Part shown: positions 34,860 to 43,957 of the stretch, in pieces | Numbering within the stretch: the stretch's first letter is position 1 | How the letters are laid out: the number at the start of each line of letters is the position of its first letter | Assembly (NCBI RefSeq): GCF_022524485.1 | Contig: NZ_JAKXMK010000009.1 | Coordinates: 124,001 to 188,000 of the forward strand | Reading direction: 5' to 3' | Length of the DNA: 64,000 nt | Source: Pseudonocardia alaniniphila | Lineage (GTDB): Bacteria; Actinomycetota; Actinomycetes; Mycobacteriales; Pseudonocardiaceae | The notes under the pieces: model-generated | Told to the model about the DNA's origin: nothing | Databases searched by the model: none | The model's input: only the letters and a program-made list of their open reading frames with translations | Translations under genes and position numbers: made by a program

Positions 34860-36473
34860 TCAGCGGTCCAGCCAGGTCGTCGCGTAGAACTGGGTGCGGT
34901 TCAGGTACCGCACCACGCCCTTGACCTCGGGTTTGGCGATGGTGGACAGGTAGCCCCGGCTGTACCAGGCGTCGACGATGTCCTGGTTGGACAGGAGCTG
35001 TACCTGCTGATAGAGCCGAGTGCGCTCGGCCTCGTCGGTGGTCGTCGCCGCCTGGTCGAGCAGCGCGTCCATCTGCCGGTTGGAGTAGCCGCCGTAGTTG
35101 GCGTTGCCGCCGGTGCGGAAGATGTTCGACGCGCTCGGGTACGGCGTGTCGACCGGGCCGCCGACGAAGCTGGCCAGGTCGAAGTCGCGGCTCTGCACGA
35201 CAGTGCCGGCGAACTGCGCGAGGTCATAGAACTCCGGCTGCACGGTGATGCCGATCACGGCCATCTGGGCCTGCAGGAACTCCGCGAAGGCCACCCTGTT
35301 CGGTGCGTTCGTCGTCTTCAGTGACACGGTCGTGGTGCCGCCCTCGGCCTTGTACTCCTCGACCAGCTGTTTCGCCCGCTCGATGTCGGTCGCCGGCCAC
35401 GCCGCCGCGGCCTCCGGGGTCTGGTATTCGCTGTCCGACCCGAAGTACCCGTCGGCGCGGGTCATCCGGTTGCGGAACTGGGTGGCCGCGAGCGCGTCCA
35501 GGTCGATGCCGCGCACGACGGCCTCGCGCATCCGGTGGTCGTCGAACGGGGGCCGCGTGTGGTTGAAGTAGATCCACTCGGCGCCATGCCCCGGCCCGTA
35601 GAAGACGGTCAGGTTCGGGCTGTCCAAGGCGCGCACCAGCTCGGTGTGGTAGCCGCCGAAGATCAGGTCGACGTCGCCGTTCTCGATCGAGGCGTAACGG
35701 GTCTCCGTGTCGGGCAACGGCCGGAACTCCAACGCGTCCAGGTACGGCATGCCCGCCTGCCAGTAGTTCGGGTTGCGGTTCAGGACCATCCTCGAGTCCC
35801 GCGTCCACTCGCTGAGCACGAACGGGCCGGCTCCGACGGGGTGGCTGCCGATGTCGTCGCCGTACTGCTGCAGCGCCGCCGGTGAGATGATCGCGCCGAG
35901 GCCGCCGTTGAAGCCCAGGGCGAACGCCATGGGGAACTGACCGAACGCGCGCTTCAACGTGAACTCGGCGGTCAGCGGGTCCGCCGCCCGCATCGACGCG
36001 ATCGGCTCGGTGTAGAGGTGACCGGGCGATGAGACCTTGTCGACGTGCCGCTGCACGTTCACGATCACCGCGTTCGCGTCCAGCGGGGTGCCGTCGGAGA
36101 ACATCACGCCGGGCCGCAGGCCGAGCCGCCAGGTCACCCCGTTGTCGGGCGACTCCATCGACTCGGCCATGTACGGCTCCGGCGTGCCGTCGGATGCGAG
36201 CTTGAGCAGCGAGTCGTAGACAGCCATCGCCGCCTGGTTGGCGTTCTGCACTGTCGTGTCGAAGCTGACCACCTCGCGGTCGGTTCCCATCACGAGTGTC
36301 CCGCCGCTCTTGGGCTCGCCCTCGGTGGCGGGATCCCCTCCGTACGGATTCGTGGCCACGATGCGATCGCCCTGCTCGCTCGGGGCGGCACCGATCGCGC
36401 CGCACGCCGCGAGCAGGGCGAGACAGGCGACCGCAGCGGTCGCCGCGACCGAGGTGCGAATTCTCCTACCCAT
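34860..36473 (-). CDS. Oligopeptide/opine-type ABC binding lipoprotein
   Basis: 537 residues, SBP_bac_5 family. Lipobox LAAC with Cys24. Family blocks: GGTLVMGTDREVVSFDTTVQ, RPGVMFSDGTPLDANAVIVN, GAGPFVLSEWTRDSRMVLNR, RNPNYWQAGMPYLDALEFRP. It captures peptides, nickel chelates or sugars at the membrane. No permease or ATPase follows, so it is an orphan receptor here. Confidence 0.88.
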   Translation of the reverse strand: MGRRIRTSVAATAAVACLALLAACGAIGAAPSEQGDRIVATNPYGGDPATEGEPKSGGTLVMGTDREVVSFDTTVQNANQAAMAVYDSLLKLASDGTPEPYMAESMESPDNGVTWRLGLRPGVMFSDGTPLDANAVIVNVQRHVDKVSSPGHLYTEPIASMRAADPLTAEFTLKRAFGQFPMAFALGFNGGLGAIISPAALQQYGDDIGSHPVGAGPFVLSEWTRDSRMVLNRNPNYWQAGMPYLDALEFRPLPDTETRYASIENGDVDLIFGGYHTELVRALDSPNLTVFYGPGHGAEWIYFNHTRPPFDDHRMREAVVRGIDLDALAATQFRNRMTRADGYFGSDSEYQTPEAAAAWPATDIERAKQLVEEYKAEGGTTTVSLKTTNAPNRVAFAEFLQAQMAVIGITVQPEFYDLAQFAGTVVQSRDFDLASFVGGPVDTPYPSASNIFRTGGNANYGGYSNRQMDALLDQAATTTDEAERTRLYQQVQLLSNQDIVDAWYSRGYLSTIAKPEVKGVVRYLNRTQFYATTWLDR

Positions 36474-36699
36474 GTCAGCACAGCTCCTTTGCTGTGAGTG
36501 GGCGACCGGATCGGCCGCATCCGAAACGCGCCTGTCTCGACGAATTCATCCGTCGAGCCCGAACGGTGGGGGAATGTGTCCCGATTCAGGTGCCGCAGCC
36601 CGCCCCTGATCTCCGGTCCGGCGATTTTCAGGAGCAAGTCGGGGACGGCGAACGCGGCCCGGGTGGAGTTTCTGGACGGTCAGATCGACGCCGACGGTC

Positions 36700-37110
36700 T
36701 ATCTGTCATCGCCGGGGGTCGGGATCTCGCTGCATGTGGGCGCGGCGTCGGCCGCCAGGTCGGCGCAGTGGAGGTGGATCACCGCCAGCGGCCCACCGCA
36801 CCGTATGGTGCGACGAAATCACCCCGAGGGCGATCCTCGCCGAAGCCGTGGTTCGTGACGTGCGCGAGCAACAGAACCATCGTCGTCCACCTCGTTGTGT
36901 CGAACGCGGCATGCAGTTGGTAGGGGAAGGCCCCGACGCGACCGCCCCCGGCGTCGGCCGGCGGTCACGATCCAGCTCTCGGTGTGCGGGCGCCGAACTC
37001 CGTGCCCTACACCGTCGCGTCGTCGTTGGTGCCGGGACAGGGCCACTTCACGATCACGTCCGGCCCGGCCCGGCCCACCTGCGGCCGACCCGCTCCTCGT
37101 CCGAGTGCGA
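36700..37110 (-). pseudogene. Degraded coding remnant in a 0.9-kb gap
   Basis: No intact gene is seen between 36474 and 37402. On the minus strand, natural-looking peptide stretches lie in different frames: AGPDVIVKWPCPGTNDDATV, then FPYQLHAAFDTTRWTTMVLL with HVTNHGFGEDRPRGDFVAP, then PLAVIHLHCADLAADAAP. Stops and frame changes separate them. This is probably a dead gene; family not recognised. On the plus strand about 37295-37395, GPQLRPGDGFIEFPIGRGLD also looks coding but has no start. Confidence 0.35.
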
Positions 37111-37206
37111 GCGATATCGCAACCCACTGTGGTGCGAACGGAGCATAACTCCGTCGGCTGATATCGGCAACGAAGTTGTCAACAATCGGTAGCCGTCCCG
37201 GCGAAA

Positions 37207-37224
37207 GGTGATCGGTCGATCACC
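37207..37224. promoter_or_regulatory. 18-bp palindrome in gap
   Basis: GGTGATCG-GT-CGATCACC is a perfect inverted repeat with no intact gene close by. It may be an orphan operator of the decayed locus. Confidence 0.35.
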
Positions 37225-37402
37225 GCATTGCGATGAGCCACAGGGAGCCTCGATGAGCCGTCGCGTCGGCGGAGCTCTGGACACGACACATCTGGGGCCC
37301 AGCTGCGCCCCGGCGACGGCTTCATCGAGTTCCCGATCGGCCGTGGGCTTGATGACCTGGTCGACAGCTCCTATCGGCTGCGGCCGGCCCGACGGCCCGG
37401 CC

Positions 37403-38134
37403 TCACGTCAGGTGCCGGGCGAAGAACCGGCTCCCGGCGTCCCCCTCGAACTGCGGGACGCCGGTGTGCCCGCCCGTGTTGGCGTGCAGCGTCTTCTCCG
37501 TGGTGCCGAAGGCGTCGAACAGGTCCAGGGCCATCTGCCGGTCGTTTCCTTCGTCGTCCCACTGCAGCAGCACCTGCAGCGGAATGGTCACCTGCCGGGC
37601 ATCCTCGAACAGGATGCGGGGTACGAAACTCCCGGCGAACAGGAGGGCGGCCGAGATACGCGGCTCGACCACCGCCAGCCGGATGCCGATGGCGATCACC
37701 CCTCCCGCGTACCCGACCCGGTCGCCGATCTCGGGCAGCGGAAGGAGGGCGTCCAGGGTGTCCCGCCATTCCGGGACCGCCGTCTCGACCAGCGGCAGGA
37801 CGAGCCGGTCGACGATCCCGCCGTCGACCGGCTCTCCGGCCTGCAGCGCCCGGCGCAGGTCGGCGCGGGCCTCCTCGGCGGCCGCGGAACGGGGCCTGTC
37901 ACCGCTCCAAGGGAGCTCGATGGTGGCCGAGGCGAAGCCCTCCGCCGCGGCGTGCCGGGCCCGGGCAACCAGTCGGGGGTACATCTGGTGCAGTCCGCCG
38001 GGATGGCCCACCAGGATCAGCGGGGCCGGTGCGGATGCGGATCCGGGCGTCCACAGGATGCCGGGGATCTCACCGAGGGTGAACCGGCGCTCGAGGACAC
38101 CGTCGTCGAGGCGCTGTTCGGAAGTGAATCGCAT
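37403..38134 (-). CDS. Alpha/beta hydrolase lacking the usual nucleophile
   Basis: 243 residues with a dienelactone-hydrolase-like fold: PLILVGHPGG (oxyanion region), FASATIELPWSGDRP, WDDEGNDRQMALDLFDAFG (acid residue), NTGGHTGVP (His). The nucleophile elbow, expected as GxSxG near residues 140-150, reads VGYAGGVIAIG, so neither Ser nor Cys is present. Start ATG with GAAAGG 8 nt upstream. Last gene on the minus side of the sugar-acid island; may not belong to it. Confidence 0.7.
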   Translation of the reverse strand: MRFTSEQRLDDGVLERRFTLGEIPGILWTPGSASAPAPLILVGHPGGLHQMYPRLVARARHAAAEGFASATIELPWSGDRPRSAAAEEARADLRRALQAGEPVDGGIVDRLVLPLVETAVPEWRDTLDALLPLPEIGDRVGYAGGVIAIGIRLAVVEPRISAALLFAGSFVPRILFEDARQVTIPLQVLLQWDDEGNDRQMALDLFDAFGTTEKTLHANTGGHTGVPQFEGDAGSRFFARHLT

Positions 38135-38325
38135 GGTCGTGCCTTTCGGGAGTGCTCGTGAACGGCGCTCCCGGACGACCTATCGCCCGACCGTGAACCC
38201 GGAGGGAAGCACCCATGTCGATACGTTCACGGGTACCACCTCCTCGATTTCTCGCACGGCCGCCGCGAAAGTAGCAGTGGTCGCAGTGGCCCGCCAACGG
38301 GTTTCGCGCAGGGCTCCGAGGGCGC

Positions 38326-39048
38326 TCAGGGCGTGTGCTCGGCGAGGAACACCTCGATGGCCGAACGCGCCGCGGCGTGGTTGTCGGGCTCCTTCCACTT
38401 CTCGACGAGCTGCGTGTTCGGTGCGTGCGCCGCGAGGAACCGTGACGCACTTGCCGGGTGCGGCTCGTCGTTCCCCAGGAACGCCAGCATCGGTGTGGTG
38501 AGCCGAGGCACGACGTCGTCGGCGACGCTGTAGAGGATGTGCGGCCCGTCGTAGAGGTTCGAGCGGAAGCCCTTCCAGTCGTTGGCGTCGGCCTCGGGGT
38601 GCTGATCGGAGAGGCGGGCGGCCCAGGCGTCGAACGTCCCGTGGAAGAGTTCCCGGTTGCCGTCGAGGCCGATCGTCTGCAGGACGACCGCGGCGCCGAT
38701 GCGGTCCGGGACCGACTCGGCGAGCTGCACGATGAACGGGCCGCCGATGCACATGCCCAGGAGGTGGCACTTCTCGATGCCGAGGGCGTCGAGGAGCGCG
38801 AGGTGGTCGTCCATGTAGGAGTGCCATCCGTCGGACGCGCTGACCGGTGCGGTGGATCCGCCTGCGTTGCGCTGATCCATCGCGATCACGCGGTAGTGCG
38901 GGGAGAGGTGCTCGATGGGGTTCCAGGGGGTGCGCTCCCAGAACCCGACCGACGACTGCTGGCCACCGGGTGCGAACAGCAGCACCGGGAATCCGGCGCC
39001 GTACTCGTCGTAGCGGATCTTGACGTCACCGTGCTCGAGAACGGGCAT
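38326..39048 (-). CDS. Alpha/beta hydrolase with Cys nucleophile
   Basis: 240 residues. LLFAPGGQQSSVGFWER (oxyanion region), RVIAMDQRNAGGSTAP, and the elbow LLGMCIGGPF with Cys100 as putative nucleophile (as in dienelactone hydrolases), acid residue in FLGNDEPHPA, and His in EPDNHAAAR. Its ATG lies 23 bp inside the 3' end of the aldolase gene, so the two are translationally coupled. Could open a lactone or hydrolyse an ester in the pathway. Confidence 0.82.
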   Translation of the reverse strand: MPVLEHGDVKIRYDEYGAGFPVLLFAPGGQQSSVGFWERTPWNPIEHLSPHYRVIAMDQRNAGGSTAPVSASDGWHSYMDDHLALLDALGIEKCHLLGMCIGGPFIVQLAESVPDRIGAAVVLQTIGLDGNRELFHGTFDAWAARLSDQHPEADANDWKGFRSNLYDGPHILYSVADDVVPRLTTPMLAFLGNDEPHPASASRFLAAHAPNTQLVEKWKEPDNHAAARSAIEVFLAEHTP

Positions 39049-39871
39049 GCTCGAATCCCATCACGTCGGGGGCTGGTGCGGAGCTGTCGTCGCCGTGACC
39101 GTCGGTGCCGGCGCGCAGCCCCGCGACGATGCCGCGGTAGCCGTTCTGTAGCACTGCCACGTCAGAGGCGATGGCGATGATCCGGATGCCGGCCTCGATC
39201 CAGGGGCGGGCCTGCTCGACCGTGTCGAACAGCATCGCGACGTCCTTGTCGTGACGACGCGCTGCGTCCAGGAGCAGCGACCGGTGCTCGTCGATCACGC
39301 GGGCCTCGTCGGGTGTGCCTCGCACGCCCAACTCCTGTGCGAGGTCGGCAGGCCCGAGGGTCACCGCGTCGATCCCGGGGGTCGCGACGATCTCATCCAG
39401 ATGCCGGAACGCCTCGCGTGATTCGAGCATCACGGTGATGTGCACCTGTGCGTTCAGCTCGTCGAGCCCGGCCTCCGCGCGGAAGTCGTTGTGCGGGCCG
39501 TTCACCGCCATCCCGCGTAGCCCGAGCGGCGCGTAGTAGGCGGCCTCGACGACCGAACGCGCGATCTCCGGGGTGTCGACCTGTGGGACGTGCAGGCCCA
39601 CGACACCGACATCGAGCAGCCGGGTGACCCACTCGCGATCGGCCGCGGGCGGGCGAACGACCAGCGGGAAGCCGAGCGCGCGCGCCAGCACCGCCATGTC
39701 CGCGATCGTCTCGATGGACGGAGAAGAGTGCTCCATGTCCACCCGGGCAAAGTCCAGGCCGGTGTTCGTGAGCAAGGTCAGCACGGCGGGGTTGCGGACC
39801 AGGTTGATCCACGTGCCGATCTGCACGCGGCCGGACCCACCGACCCCCTTGAGCGGGTTGCTCCTGGTCAA
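39026..39871 (-). CDS. HpcH/HpaI-family aldolase
   Basis: 281 residues, TIM-barrel class II pyruvate aldolase (HpcH/HpaI/citrate-lyase beta family). Blocks: GTWINLVRNPAVLTLLTNTG, DFARVDMEHSSPSIETIADM, HITVMLESREAFRHLDEIVA (metal-binding Glu), and DAVTLGPADLAQELG (metal-binding Asp). It cleaves a 2-oxo-4-hydroxy acid to pyruvate or analog plus aldehyde. The TTG start overlaps the TGA of the NHL gene (TTGA) behind AAGAAGGAG. Confidence 0.88.
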   Translation of the reverse strand: MTRSNPLKGVGGSGRVQIGTWINLVRNPAVLTLLTNTGLDFARVDMEHSSPSIETIADMAVLARALGFPLVVRPPAADREWVTRLLDVGVVGLHVPQVDTPEIARSVVEAAYYAPLGLRGMAVNGPHNDFRAEAGLDELNAQVHITVMLESREAFRHLDEIVATPGIDAVTLGPADLAQELGVRGTPDEARVIDEHRSLLLDAARRHDKDVAMLFDTVEQARPWIEAGIRIIAIASDVAVLQNGYRGIVAGLRAGTDGHGDDSSAPAPDVMGFEHARSRAR

Positions 39872-40842
39872 CTCGGCTCCTTCTTCACCAGTTTCTGCAG
39901 TGCCCGGAGCGGCTGCGGACGGGGCCGGTCGGGGCCGAAGACGTTCGGCCAGCCGGTGTGGGACACCTCGCCGACGTAGATGTCGCCGCGGGAGTCGACG
40001 CACAGGCCGTGCGGCGAGATGAACTGACCTGCGCCCGTGCCGAGGTTCGGCTCCCGGCCGAGCCGTGCGCGCAGCTCCCCGCCGGGGGTGAAGATGCTGA
40101 CCCGTGGGCCGAGGTTGGGCGCACCGCGCTGGAAGTCGAGCGGAGTGCCGATCTCGCCGACGTAGCAGAGCGGGTCGGGGCCGCTGGTCAGATGGAAGGC
40201 GCTCGGGCGGTGGACCGCATGCCACTGCGTCTCGAACCGTCCGTCGCCGTCGAAGATCTGGATGCGGTGGTTCTCGCGGTCGGCGACATAGACCCAGCCG
40301 TCGGCGTCGCAGGCGATGTTGTGGGGGAGGCTGAACTCGCCCTCGCCGACGCCGGACGCGCCCCACGAGAAGAGATGTCTCCCGTCGGGCGCGTACTTGT
40401 GGATCCGCGCGTTGCCATAGCCGTCGGAGACGTAGATGTCTCCGCTGGGCGAGAGCGCCGTGTGCGTGCAGCGGTGGAACGGCTCGCCGCTCATGAACGA
40501 CGCCGGACGCCCCGCGACCCCGATCTCGAGGAGGACCTGCCCCTCGGGCGTGCACGTGCGGACAGTGTGGTCGCCCTCGTCGGTCAGGTAGAGGTTGCCG
40601 TCGGGACCCCGATGAATACCGTGGGGCCGGGTGAAGATCTCCTCGCCCCACGAGTCGAGGAACCGGCCGTCGCGGTCGAGCACGATCACCGGGTGCGCGC
40701 CGCGGTTGAAGACGAACGCCCGGTCCTGGTCGTCGACCGCGACCCCGGCAACGTCGATCAGTTCCCAGCCCTCGGGCAGATCGCCCCACTGCCCGTCGTG
40801 TGCGCAGTACGTGTACTCGCCCGACCCGAGCACGACGCTCAC
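39868..40842 (-). CDS. NHL-repeat beta-propeller protein
   Basis: 324 residues, about six NHL blades (for example FTRPHGIHRGPDGNLYLTDE, FSLPHNIACDADGWVYVADR, FISPHGLCVDSRGDIYVGEV). The family is named after peptidyl-alpha-hydroxyglycine amidating lyase; many bacterial members are lactonase-like. No signal peptide. GTG start with GAGGAGG 6 nt upstream. First gene of the three-gene operon; the promoter region holds the TATTCACAATA motif. Confidence 0.82.
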   Translation of the reverse strand: MSVVLGSGEYTYCAHDGQWGDLPEGWELIDVAGVAVDDQDRAFVFNRGAHPVIVLDRDGRFLDSWGEEIFTRPHGIHRGPDGNLYLTDEGDHTVRTCTPEGQVLLEIGVAGRPASFMSGEPFHRCTHTALSPSGDIYVSDGYGNARIHKYAPDGRHLFSWGASGVGEGEFSLPHNIACDADGWVYVADRENHRIQIFDGDGRFETQWHAVHRPSAFHLTSGPDPLCYVGEIGTPLDFQRGAPNLGPRVSIFTPGGELRARLGREPNLGTGAGQFISPHGLCVDSRGDIYVGEVSHTGWPNVFGPDRPRPQPLRALQKLVKKEPS

Positions 40843-40943
40843 TCACGACCTCCTCGCCGCGTGCCCGACGCTGGCGGCGGGTCGACGGAAATCGTGCCAC
40901 GCGCGATCTCCCGGCGTCCATGCGTCGGTGGGCTAAGGTTCAT

Positions 40944-40967
40944 TGAATTGCCTGTCTATTCACAATA
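40944..40967. promoter_or_regulatory. Putative DeoR-type operator in NHL/SDR divergent region
   Basis: TGAATTGCC (40944-40952) and TATTCACAATA (40957-40967) lie between the divergent NHL and SDR genes. Both motifs recur in front of the kinase/dehydrogenase divergon: TGAATTGCC at 43833-43841, and the reverse complement TATTGTGAATA at 43881-43891. A common regulator, most likely the linked DeoR protein, is inferred. Confidence 0.6.
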
Positions 40968-41046
40968 TGAATTCCCGCCTCGCGGGTTCGGCGCCCTCGC
41001 AGGGCCGGCCGGGTAGTGGCGGGAAGCCGGATCCGGGAGTGTGGCT

Positions 41047-41826
41047 GTGGAACTGGGATTGGCCGGCAAGGTCGCTGTCATCACCGGCGGTACGGCGGGT
41101 ATCGGGCTCGCGACCGCGAGGTTGCTGCTCGCGGAGGGGAGCAGCGTCGTGGTGTGTGGCCGCGACAAGGAGCGTCTCGCCGATGCGGTGGCATCGCTCG
41201 ACGACGAGCGGTGCATGGGCGTCCCCTGCGACGCCACGGATCCGGACGATCTCGTGGGGCTGCACGGCGCCGCGGTCGATCGGTTCGGTGGGATCGACGT
41301 CCTCGTGAACAACGCGGGGACCTCGGCGAGAGGGCACGCGGCCGAGGTCGATGACGCCGCGTGGCAGTACGACCTGGACCTGAAGCTGATGGCCCACATT
41401 CGGATGGCGCGCCTGGTGGTGCCGACGATGCGGGCACGGGGTGGCGGCGCGGTGGTGAGCGTTCTGGCGATCGCCGGACGGCAACCGTCAGCCGGGTCGT
41501 CCCCGACGTCGGTGTCGCGGGCGGCCGGGCTCGCCTACGCGAAGGCGTTGTCCCGCGATGTCGCGTCGGATCGGATCCGCGTGAACGTGGTCTGCATCGG
41601 CGTGGTGGAGAGCCTCCAGAACGATCGCCGGTGGCGTGCGGCAAACGACGGGCGCACGCGGGAGGAGTTCTACGCGGACCTCGCCCGCGACTTCCGGGTG
41701 CCGTTGGGACGCACCGGTCAGGCGGAGGAGGCGGCTGCGGCGATCGCCTTCCTCGCGTCGGACGCGGCCGGGTACATCACCGGTTCGGCGCTGAACGTGG
41801 ACGGAGGGGCGTCGCACGTCATGTGA
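41047..41826 (+). CDS. SDR family protein with altered catalytic site
   Basis: 259 residues. Rossmann motif TGGTAGIG (about 13-20), NNAG block, DVDGGA-type end (LNVDGGASHVM). The Ser-Tyr-Lys site is divergent: the YxxxK place reads TSVSR within GSSPTSVSRAAG, so Tyr is Thr and Lys is Arg. It may work on a different mechanism. GTG at 41047 is 7 nt after GGGAG; a GTG two codons earlier is possible. Part of the sugar-acid island; ends 12 bp before the convergent decarboxylase gene. Confidence 0.8.
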   Translation: MELGLAGKVAVITGGTAGIGLATARLLLAEGSSVVVCGRDKERLADAVASLDDERCMGVPCDATDPDDLVGLHGAAVDRFGGIDVLVNNAGTSARGHAAEVDDAAWQYDLDLKLMAHIRMARLVVPTMRARGGGAVVSVLAIAGRQPSAGSSPTSVSRAAGLAYAKALSRDVASDRIRVNVVCIGVVESLQNDRRWRAANDGRTREEFYADLARDFRVPLGRTGQAEEAAAAIAFLASDAAGYITGSALNVDGGASHVM

Positions 41827-41838
41827 CGTGCGGGCGGG

Positions 41839-42510
41839 TCAGCCCCAGTGCGAGTCGTACTTCTTCGCCAGCCGGTCGGCGGCCTCCGGGGGCAACAGCT
41901 GGAACGGGCGGGAGCCGAGCTGCAGGAGCAGGGAACACGTGTGCTCCAGCTCGACGACCGCTTCCAGCGCCTCACGTACGGTGCGCCCGGCCGTGATCGC
42001 GCCATGGTTCTGCAGCAGCGCCGCCCGGAAACGTGAACGGGACGCCTGGATGGCGTCGGCCTGCGCCGGATCGCCGGGATCGGCGTAGGGGATCAGGGGC
42101 GTCTGGCCGACGCGCATCACGAAATAGGGCGTGAGCGGCGGGATCGCGCTGCGTTGCGACCACGGGTCGAGGCACGAGCACGCGGAGGCGGCGAGGGAGT
42201 GCACGTGGACGACGGCTCGCAACGTCTCGTCGCGACGGTAGAAGGCGCGGTGGAACGGATATTCCTTCGATGGCGCGGGTCCCGAGAGCAGCGTCGCGTC
42301 GAAATCGAGTACCGAGAGCCGATCGGGGTCGAGCGATCCGAGATCAGAACCCGTCGGCGAGATGATGATGCGGTCGTCGTGCCGGACACTGAGGTTGCCT
42401 GACGAGCCTGGGCTCATGCCGGCAGCCGCGAGCTGCGCCGCGGCGACCACGAGTTCCCTTCTGAGCATCGATTCCGTGTCCACGAATGTCCGAGAACCGT
42501 TGTCGCTCAC
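41839..42510 (-). CDS. Class II aldolase/adducin family, OtnC-like decarboxylase
   Basis: 223 residues. Zn-binding and catalytic residues: GMSPGSSGNLSVRHDD (phosphate loop), Glu83 in SKEYPFH, His102 and His104 in VVHVHS, His in LLQNHGAI. The OtnC family decarboxylates 3-oxo-tetronate 4-phosphate to dihydroxyacetone phosphate. The GTG start overlaps the kinase TGA (GTGA), as expected for an OtnK-OtnC pair. Confidence 0.85.
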   Translation of the reverse strand: MSDNGSRTFVDTESMLRRELVVAAAQLAAAGMSPGSSGNLSVRHDDRIIISPTGSDLGSLDPDRLSVLDFDATLLSGPAPSKEYPFHRAFYRRDETLRAVVHVHSLAASACSCLDPWSQRSAIPPLTPYFVMRVGQTPLIPYADPGDPAQADAIQASRSRFRAALLQNHGAITAGRTVREALEAVVELEHTCSLLLQLGSRPFQLLPPEAADRLAKKYDSHWG

Positions 42511-43796
42511 TTGCTCGTGCCCCGTTCCAGTTCGCGCCACGCCGCGGTGAACATGTCGACCTCGCCGAAATTGCCCGACTTCAACGCGACGTTCAGCAGG
42601 GCGCCCGTCGCCGTCGTGGCTTCGCTCCATGCGACTCCGGGGGCGATCGCGGGGCCGATCCGCAGCTGGGCGACACCGAGTTCGGCCATGACCCGCCCCG
42701 AGCTCTCGCCACCGGCCACGATCAGCTGTGCCGCGCCGAGCCCCACGAGACGCTGGGCGACGGCACCGAAGGCCCGCTCCACGAGATCGGCTGCGTCGGG
42801 CGTGTCGTGGTCGATGTCGTCGAGGGAATCCGCTGAGTAGACGAGCGGGATGGCCATGGGGTCGTCGGCCCAGCGAGCGGCGGCCCAGCGGGCGATCTCC
42901 TCGACGGCGTCCTCGAGACCCCGTGAGAGCCGGTCCACGTCGAGTTTCCACCACGGCAGCCGTGCGCGAGCGAAGGCGACCTGCTCGCGGGTGCGCTGGG
43001 AGGCGCTGCCCGAGAGCACCGCGCGACGGCCCGCGACCTCACGAATCCGCCGCGCATCGGACGTGGCCCGCTGCGACATTCCGAGTGCAAGGCCCGACCC
43101 GCCGGTCACCACCCGCAGTGGCCTCGCGGCCGCCATGATCGTCTCCAGATCCTCGTTCTCGATCGCGTCGACCACCAGTGACACCGGCCCGTCGCCGTGC
43201 CCCGCCTCCAGGCTCCGGGCGAGCTCGGCACGACCCGCGCGCACGGTCGGCAGCGTCACGAGGCCCACGCGTCCCGTGGTCTGCGGAGTGAGCAGGCGCG
43301 GCACCGACGAGTCCAGCATCGGGGTCAACGGATGGTTGCGCATCGGGCTCTCGTCCAGCGGATCGTCGCCGACGAACAGATGACCGCGGTACACGGTGCG
43401 CGCGGCGTCGGGGAAGCTCGGCACCACGATCGTGCGGGTCTCGCCGGTGCGCGCGAGCACGGCGTCGATGATCGGCCCGATGTTTCCCTCGGGCGTCGAG
43501 TCGAAGGTGGAGCAGTACTTCACATAGATCCGCTCCGCGCCCACGGACTCCAGGTAGTCGAGCGCGGCCAGGCTCTGCGCCACGGCGACGTCGATCGGTG
43601 CGGTGCGCGACTTGAGCGCGACCACGATCGCGTCGATGTCGTCGACCTCCGCGGGCAGCCGCCCCTGCCCGAGCGGCACGCCCGAATCGGAGAACGGCTG
43701 CAGCAGCACGACCGTGCGCAGGCCACGGGACACGAGGTTGGTGGCGAGGTCGGTCGCCCCTGTCACGTCGTCGGCTATGCAGCCCCAGTGCGGCAC
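42507..43796 (-). CDS. Four-carbon acid sugar kinase (OtnK/DUF1537 family)
   Basis: 429 residues. N-terminal DUF1537 domain (CIADDVTGATDLATNLVSRG; YVKYCSTFDSTPEGNIGPII; VVPSFPDAARTVYRGHLFVG) and C-terminal nucleotide-binding domain (VVTGGSGLALGMS; LIVAGGESSGRVMAELGV). Phosphorylates 3-oxo-tetronate or tetronates with ATP. GTG at 43796, 5 nt after AGAGGGG. Coupled with the OtnC-like decarboxylase. Which acid sugar (erythronate, threonate or larger) is not readable. Confidence 0.88.
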   Translation of the reverse strand: MPHWGCIADDVTGATDLATNLVSRGLRTVVLLQPFSDSGVPLGQGRLPAEVDDIDAIVVALKSRTAPIDVAVAQSLAALDYLESVGAERIYVKYCSTFDSTPEGNIGPIIDAVLARTGETRTIVVPSFPDAARTVYRGHLFVGDDPLDESPMRNHPLTPMLDSSVPRLLTPQTTGRVGLVTLPTVRAGRAELARSLEAGHGDGPVSLVVDAIENEDLETIMAAARPLRVVTGGSGLALGMSQRATSDARRIREVAGRRAVLSGSASQRTREQVAFARARLPWWKLDVDRLSRGLEDAVEEIARWAAARWADDPMAIPLVYSADSLDDIDHDTPDAADLVERAFGAVAQRLVGLGAAQLIVAGGESSGRVMAELGVAQLRIGPAIAPGVAWSEATTATGALLNVALKSGNFGEVDMFTAAWRELERGTSK

Positions 43797-43832
43797 GTCC
43801 ACCCCTCTCGACGCGACCCTGTCCGAATCATG

Positions 43833-43903
43833 TGAATTGCCGTGATCGCATCTGTGAAGAAACGTTATCAGAGTTGACGGTATTGTGAATACGGAGCTAG
43901 CGT
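43833..43903 (+). promoter_or_regulatory. Regulated promoter of dehydrogenase-DeoR-MFS operon
   Basis: -35 TTGACG (43874-43879) and -10 TAGCGT (43898-43903), 18 nt apart. The 11-mer TATTGTGAATA (43881-43891) lies between them, so a bound repressor would block RNA polymerase. TGAATTGCC (43833-43841) is upstream, toward the kinase gene. GTGAA occurs three times in 43833-43890. Confidence 0.6.
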
Positions 43904-43957
43904 CCTTGGTGACGACGCGATGACGTCGCCCCATGAAGCCCCGAAGGAGTGGACCGA

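Noticed and set aside
37208..38161. 317-codon plus-strand frame
   Set aside because: Mostly antisense to the alpha/beta hydrolase at 37403-38134 and low in complexity.
39872..40921. Upstream extension of the HpcH aldolase frame
   Set aside because: It runs through the NHL gene in a wrong frame; TTG at 39871 with AAGAAGGAG is the proper start.
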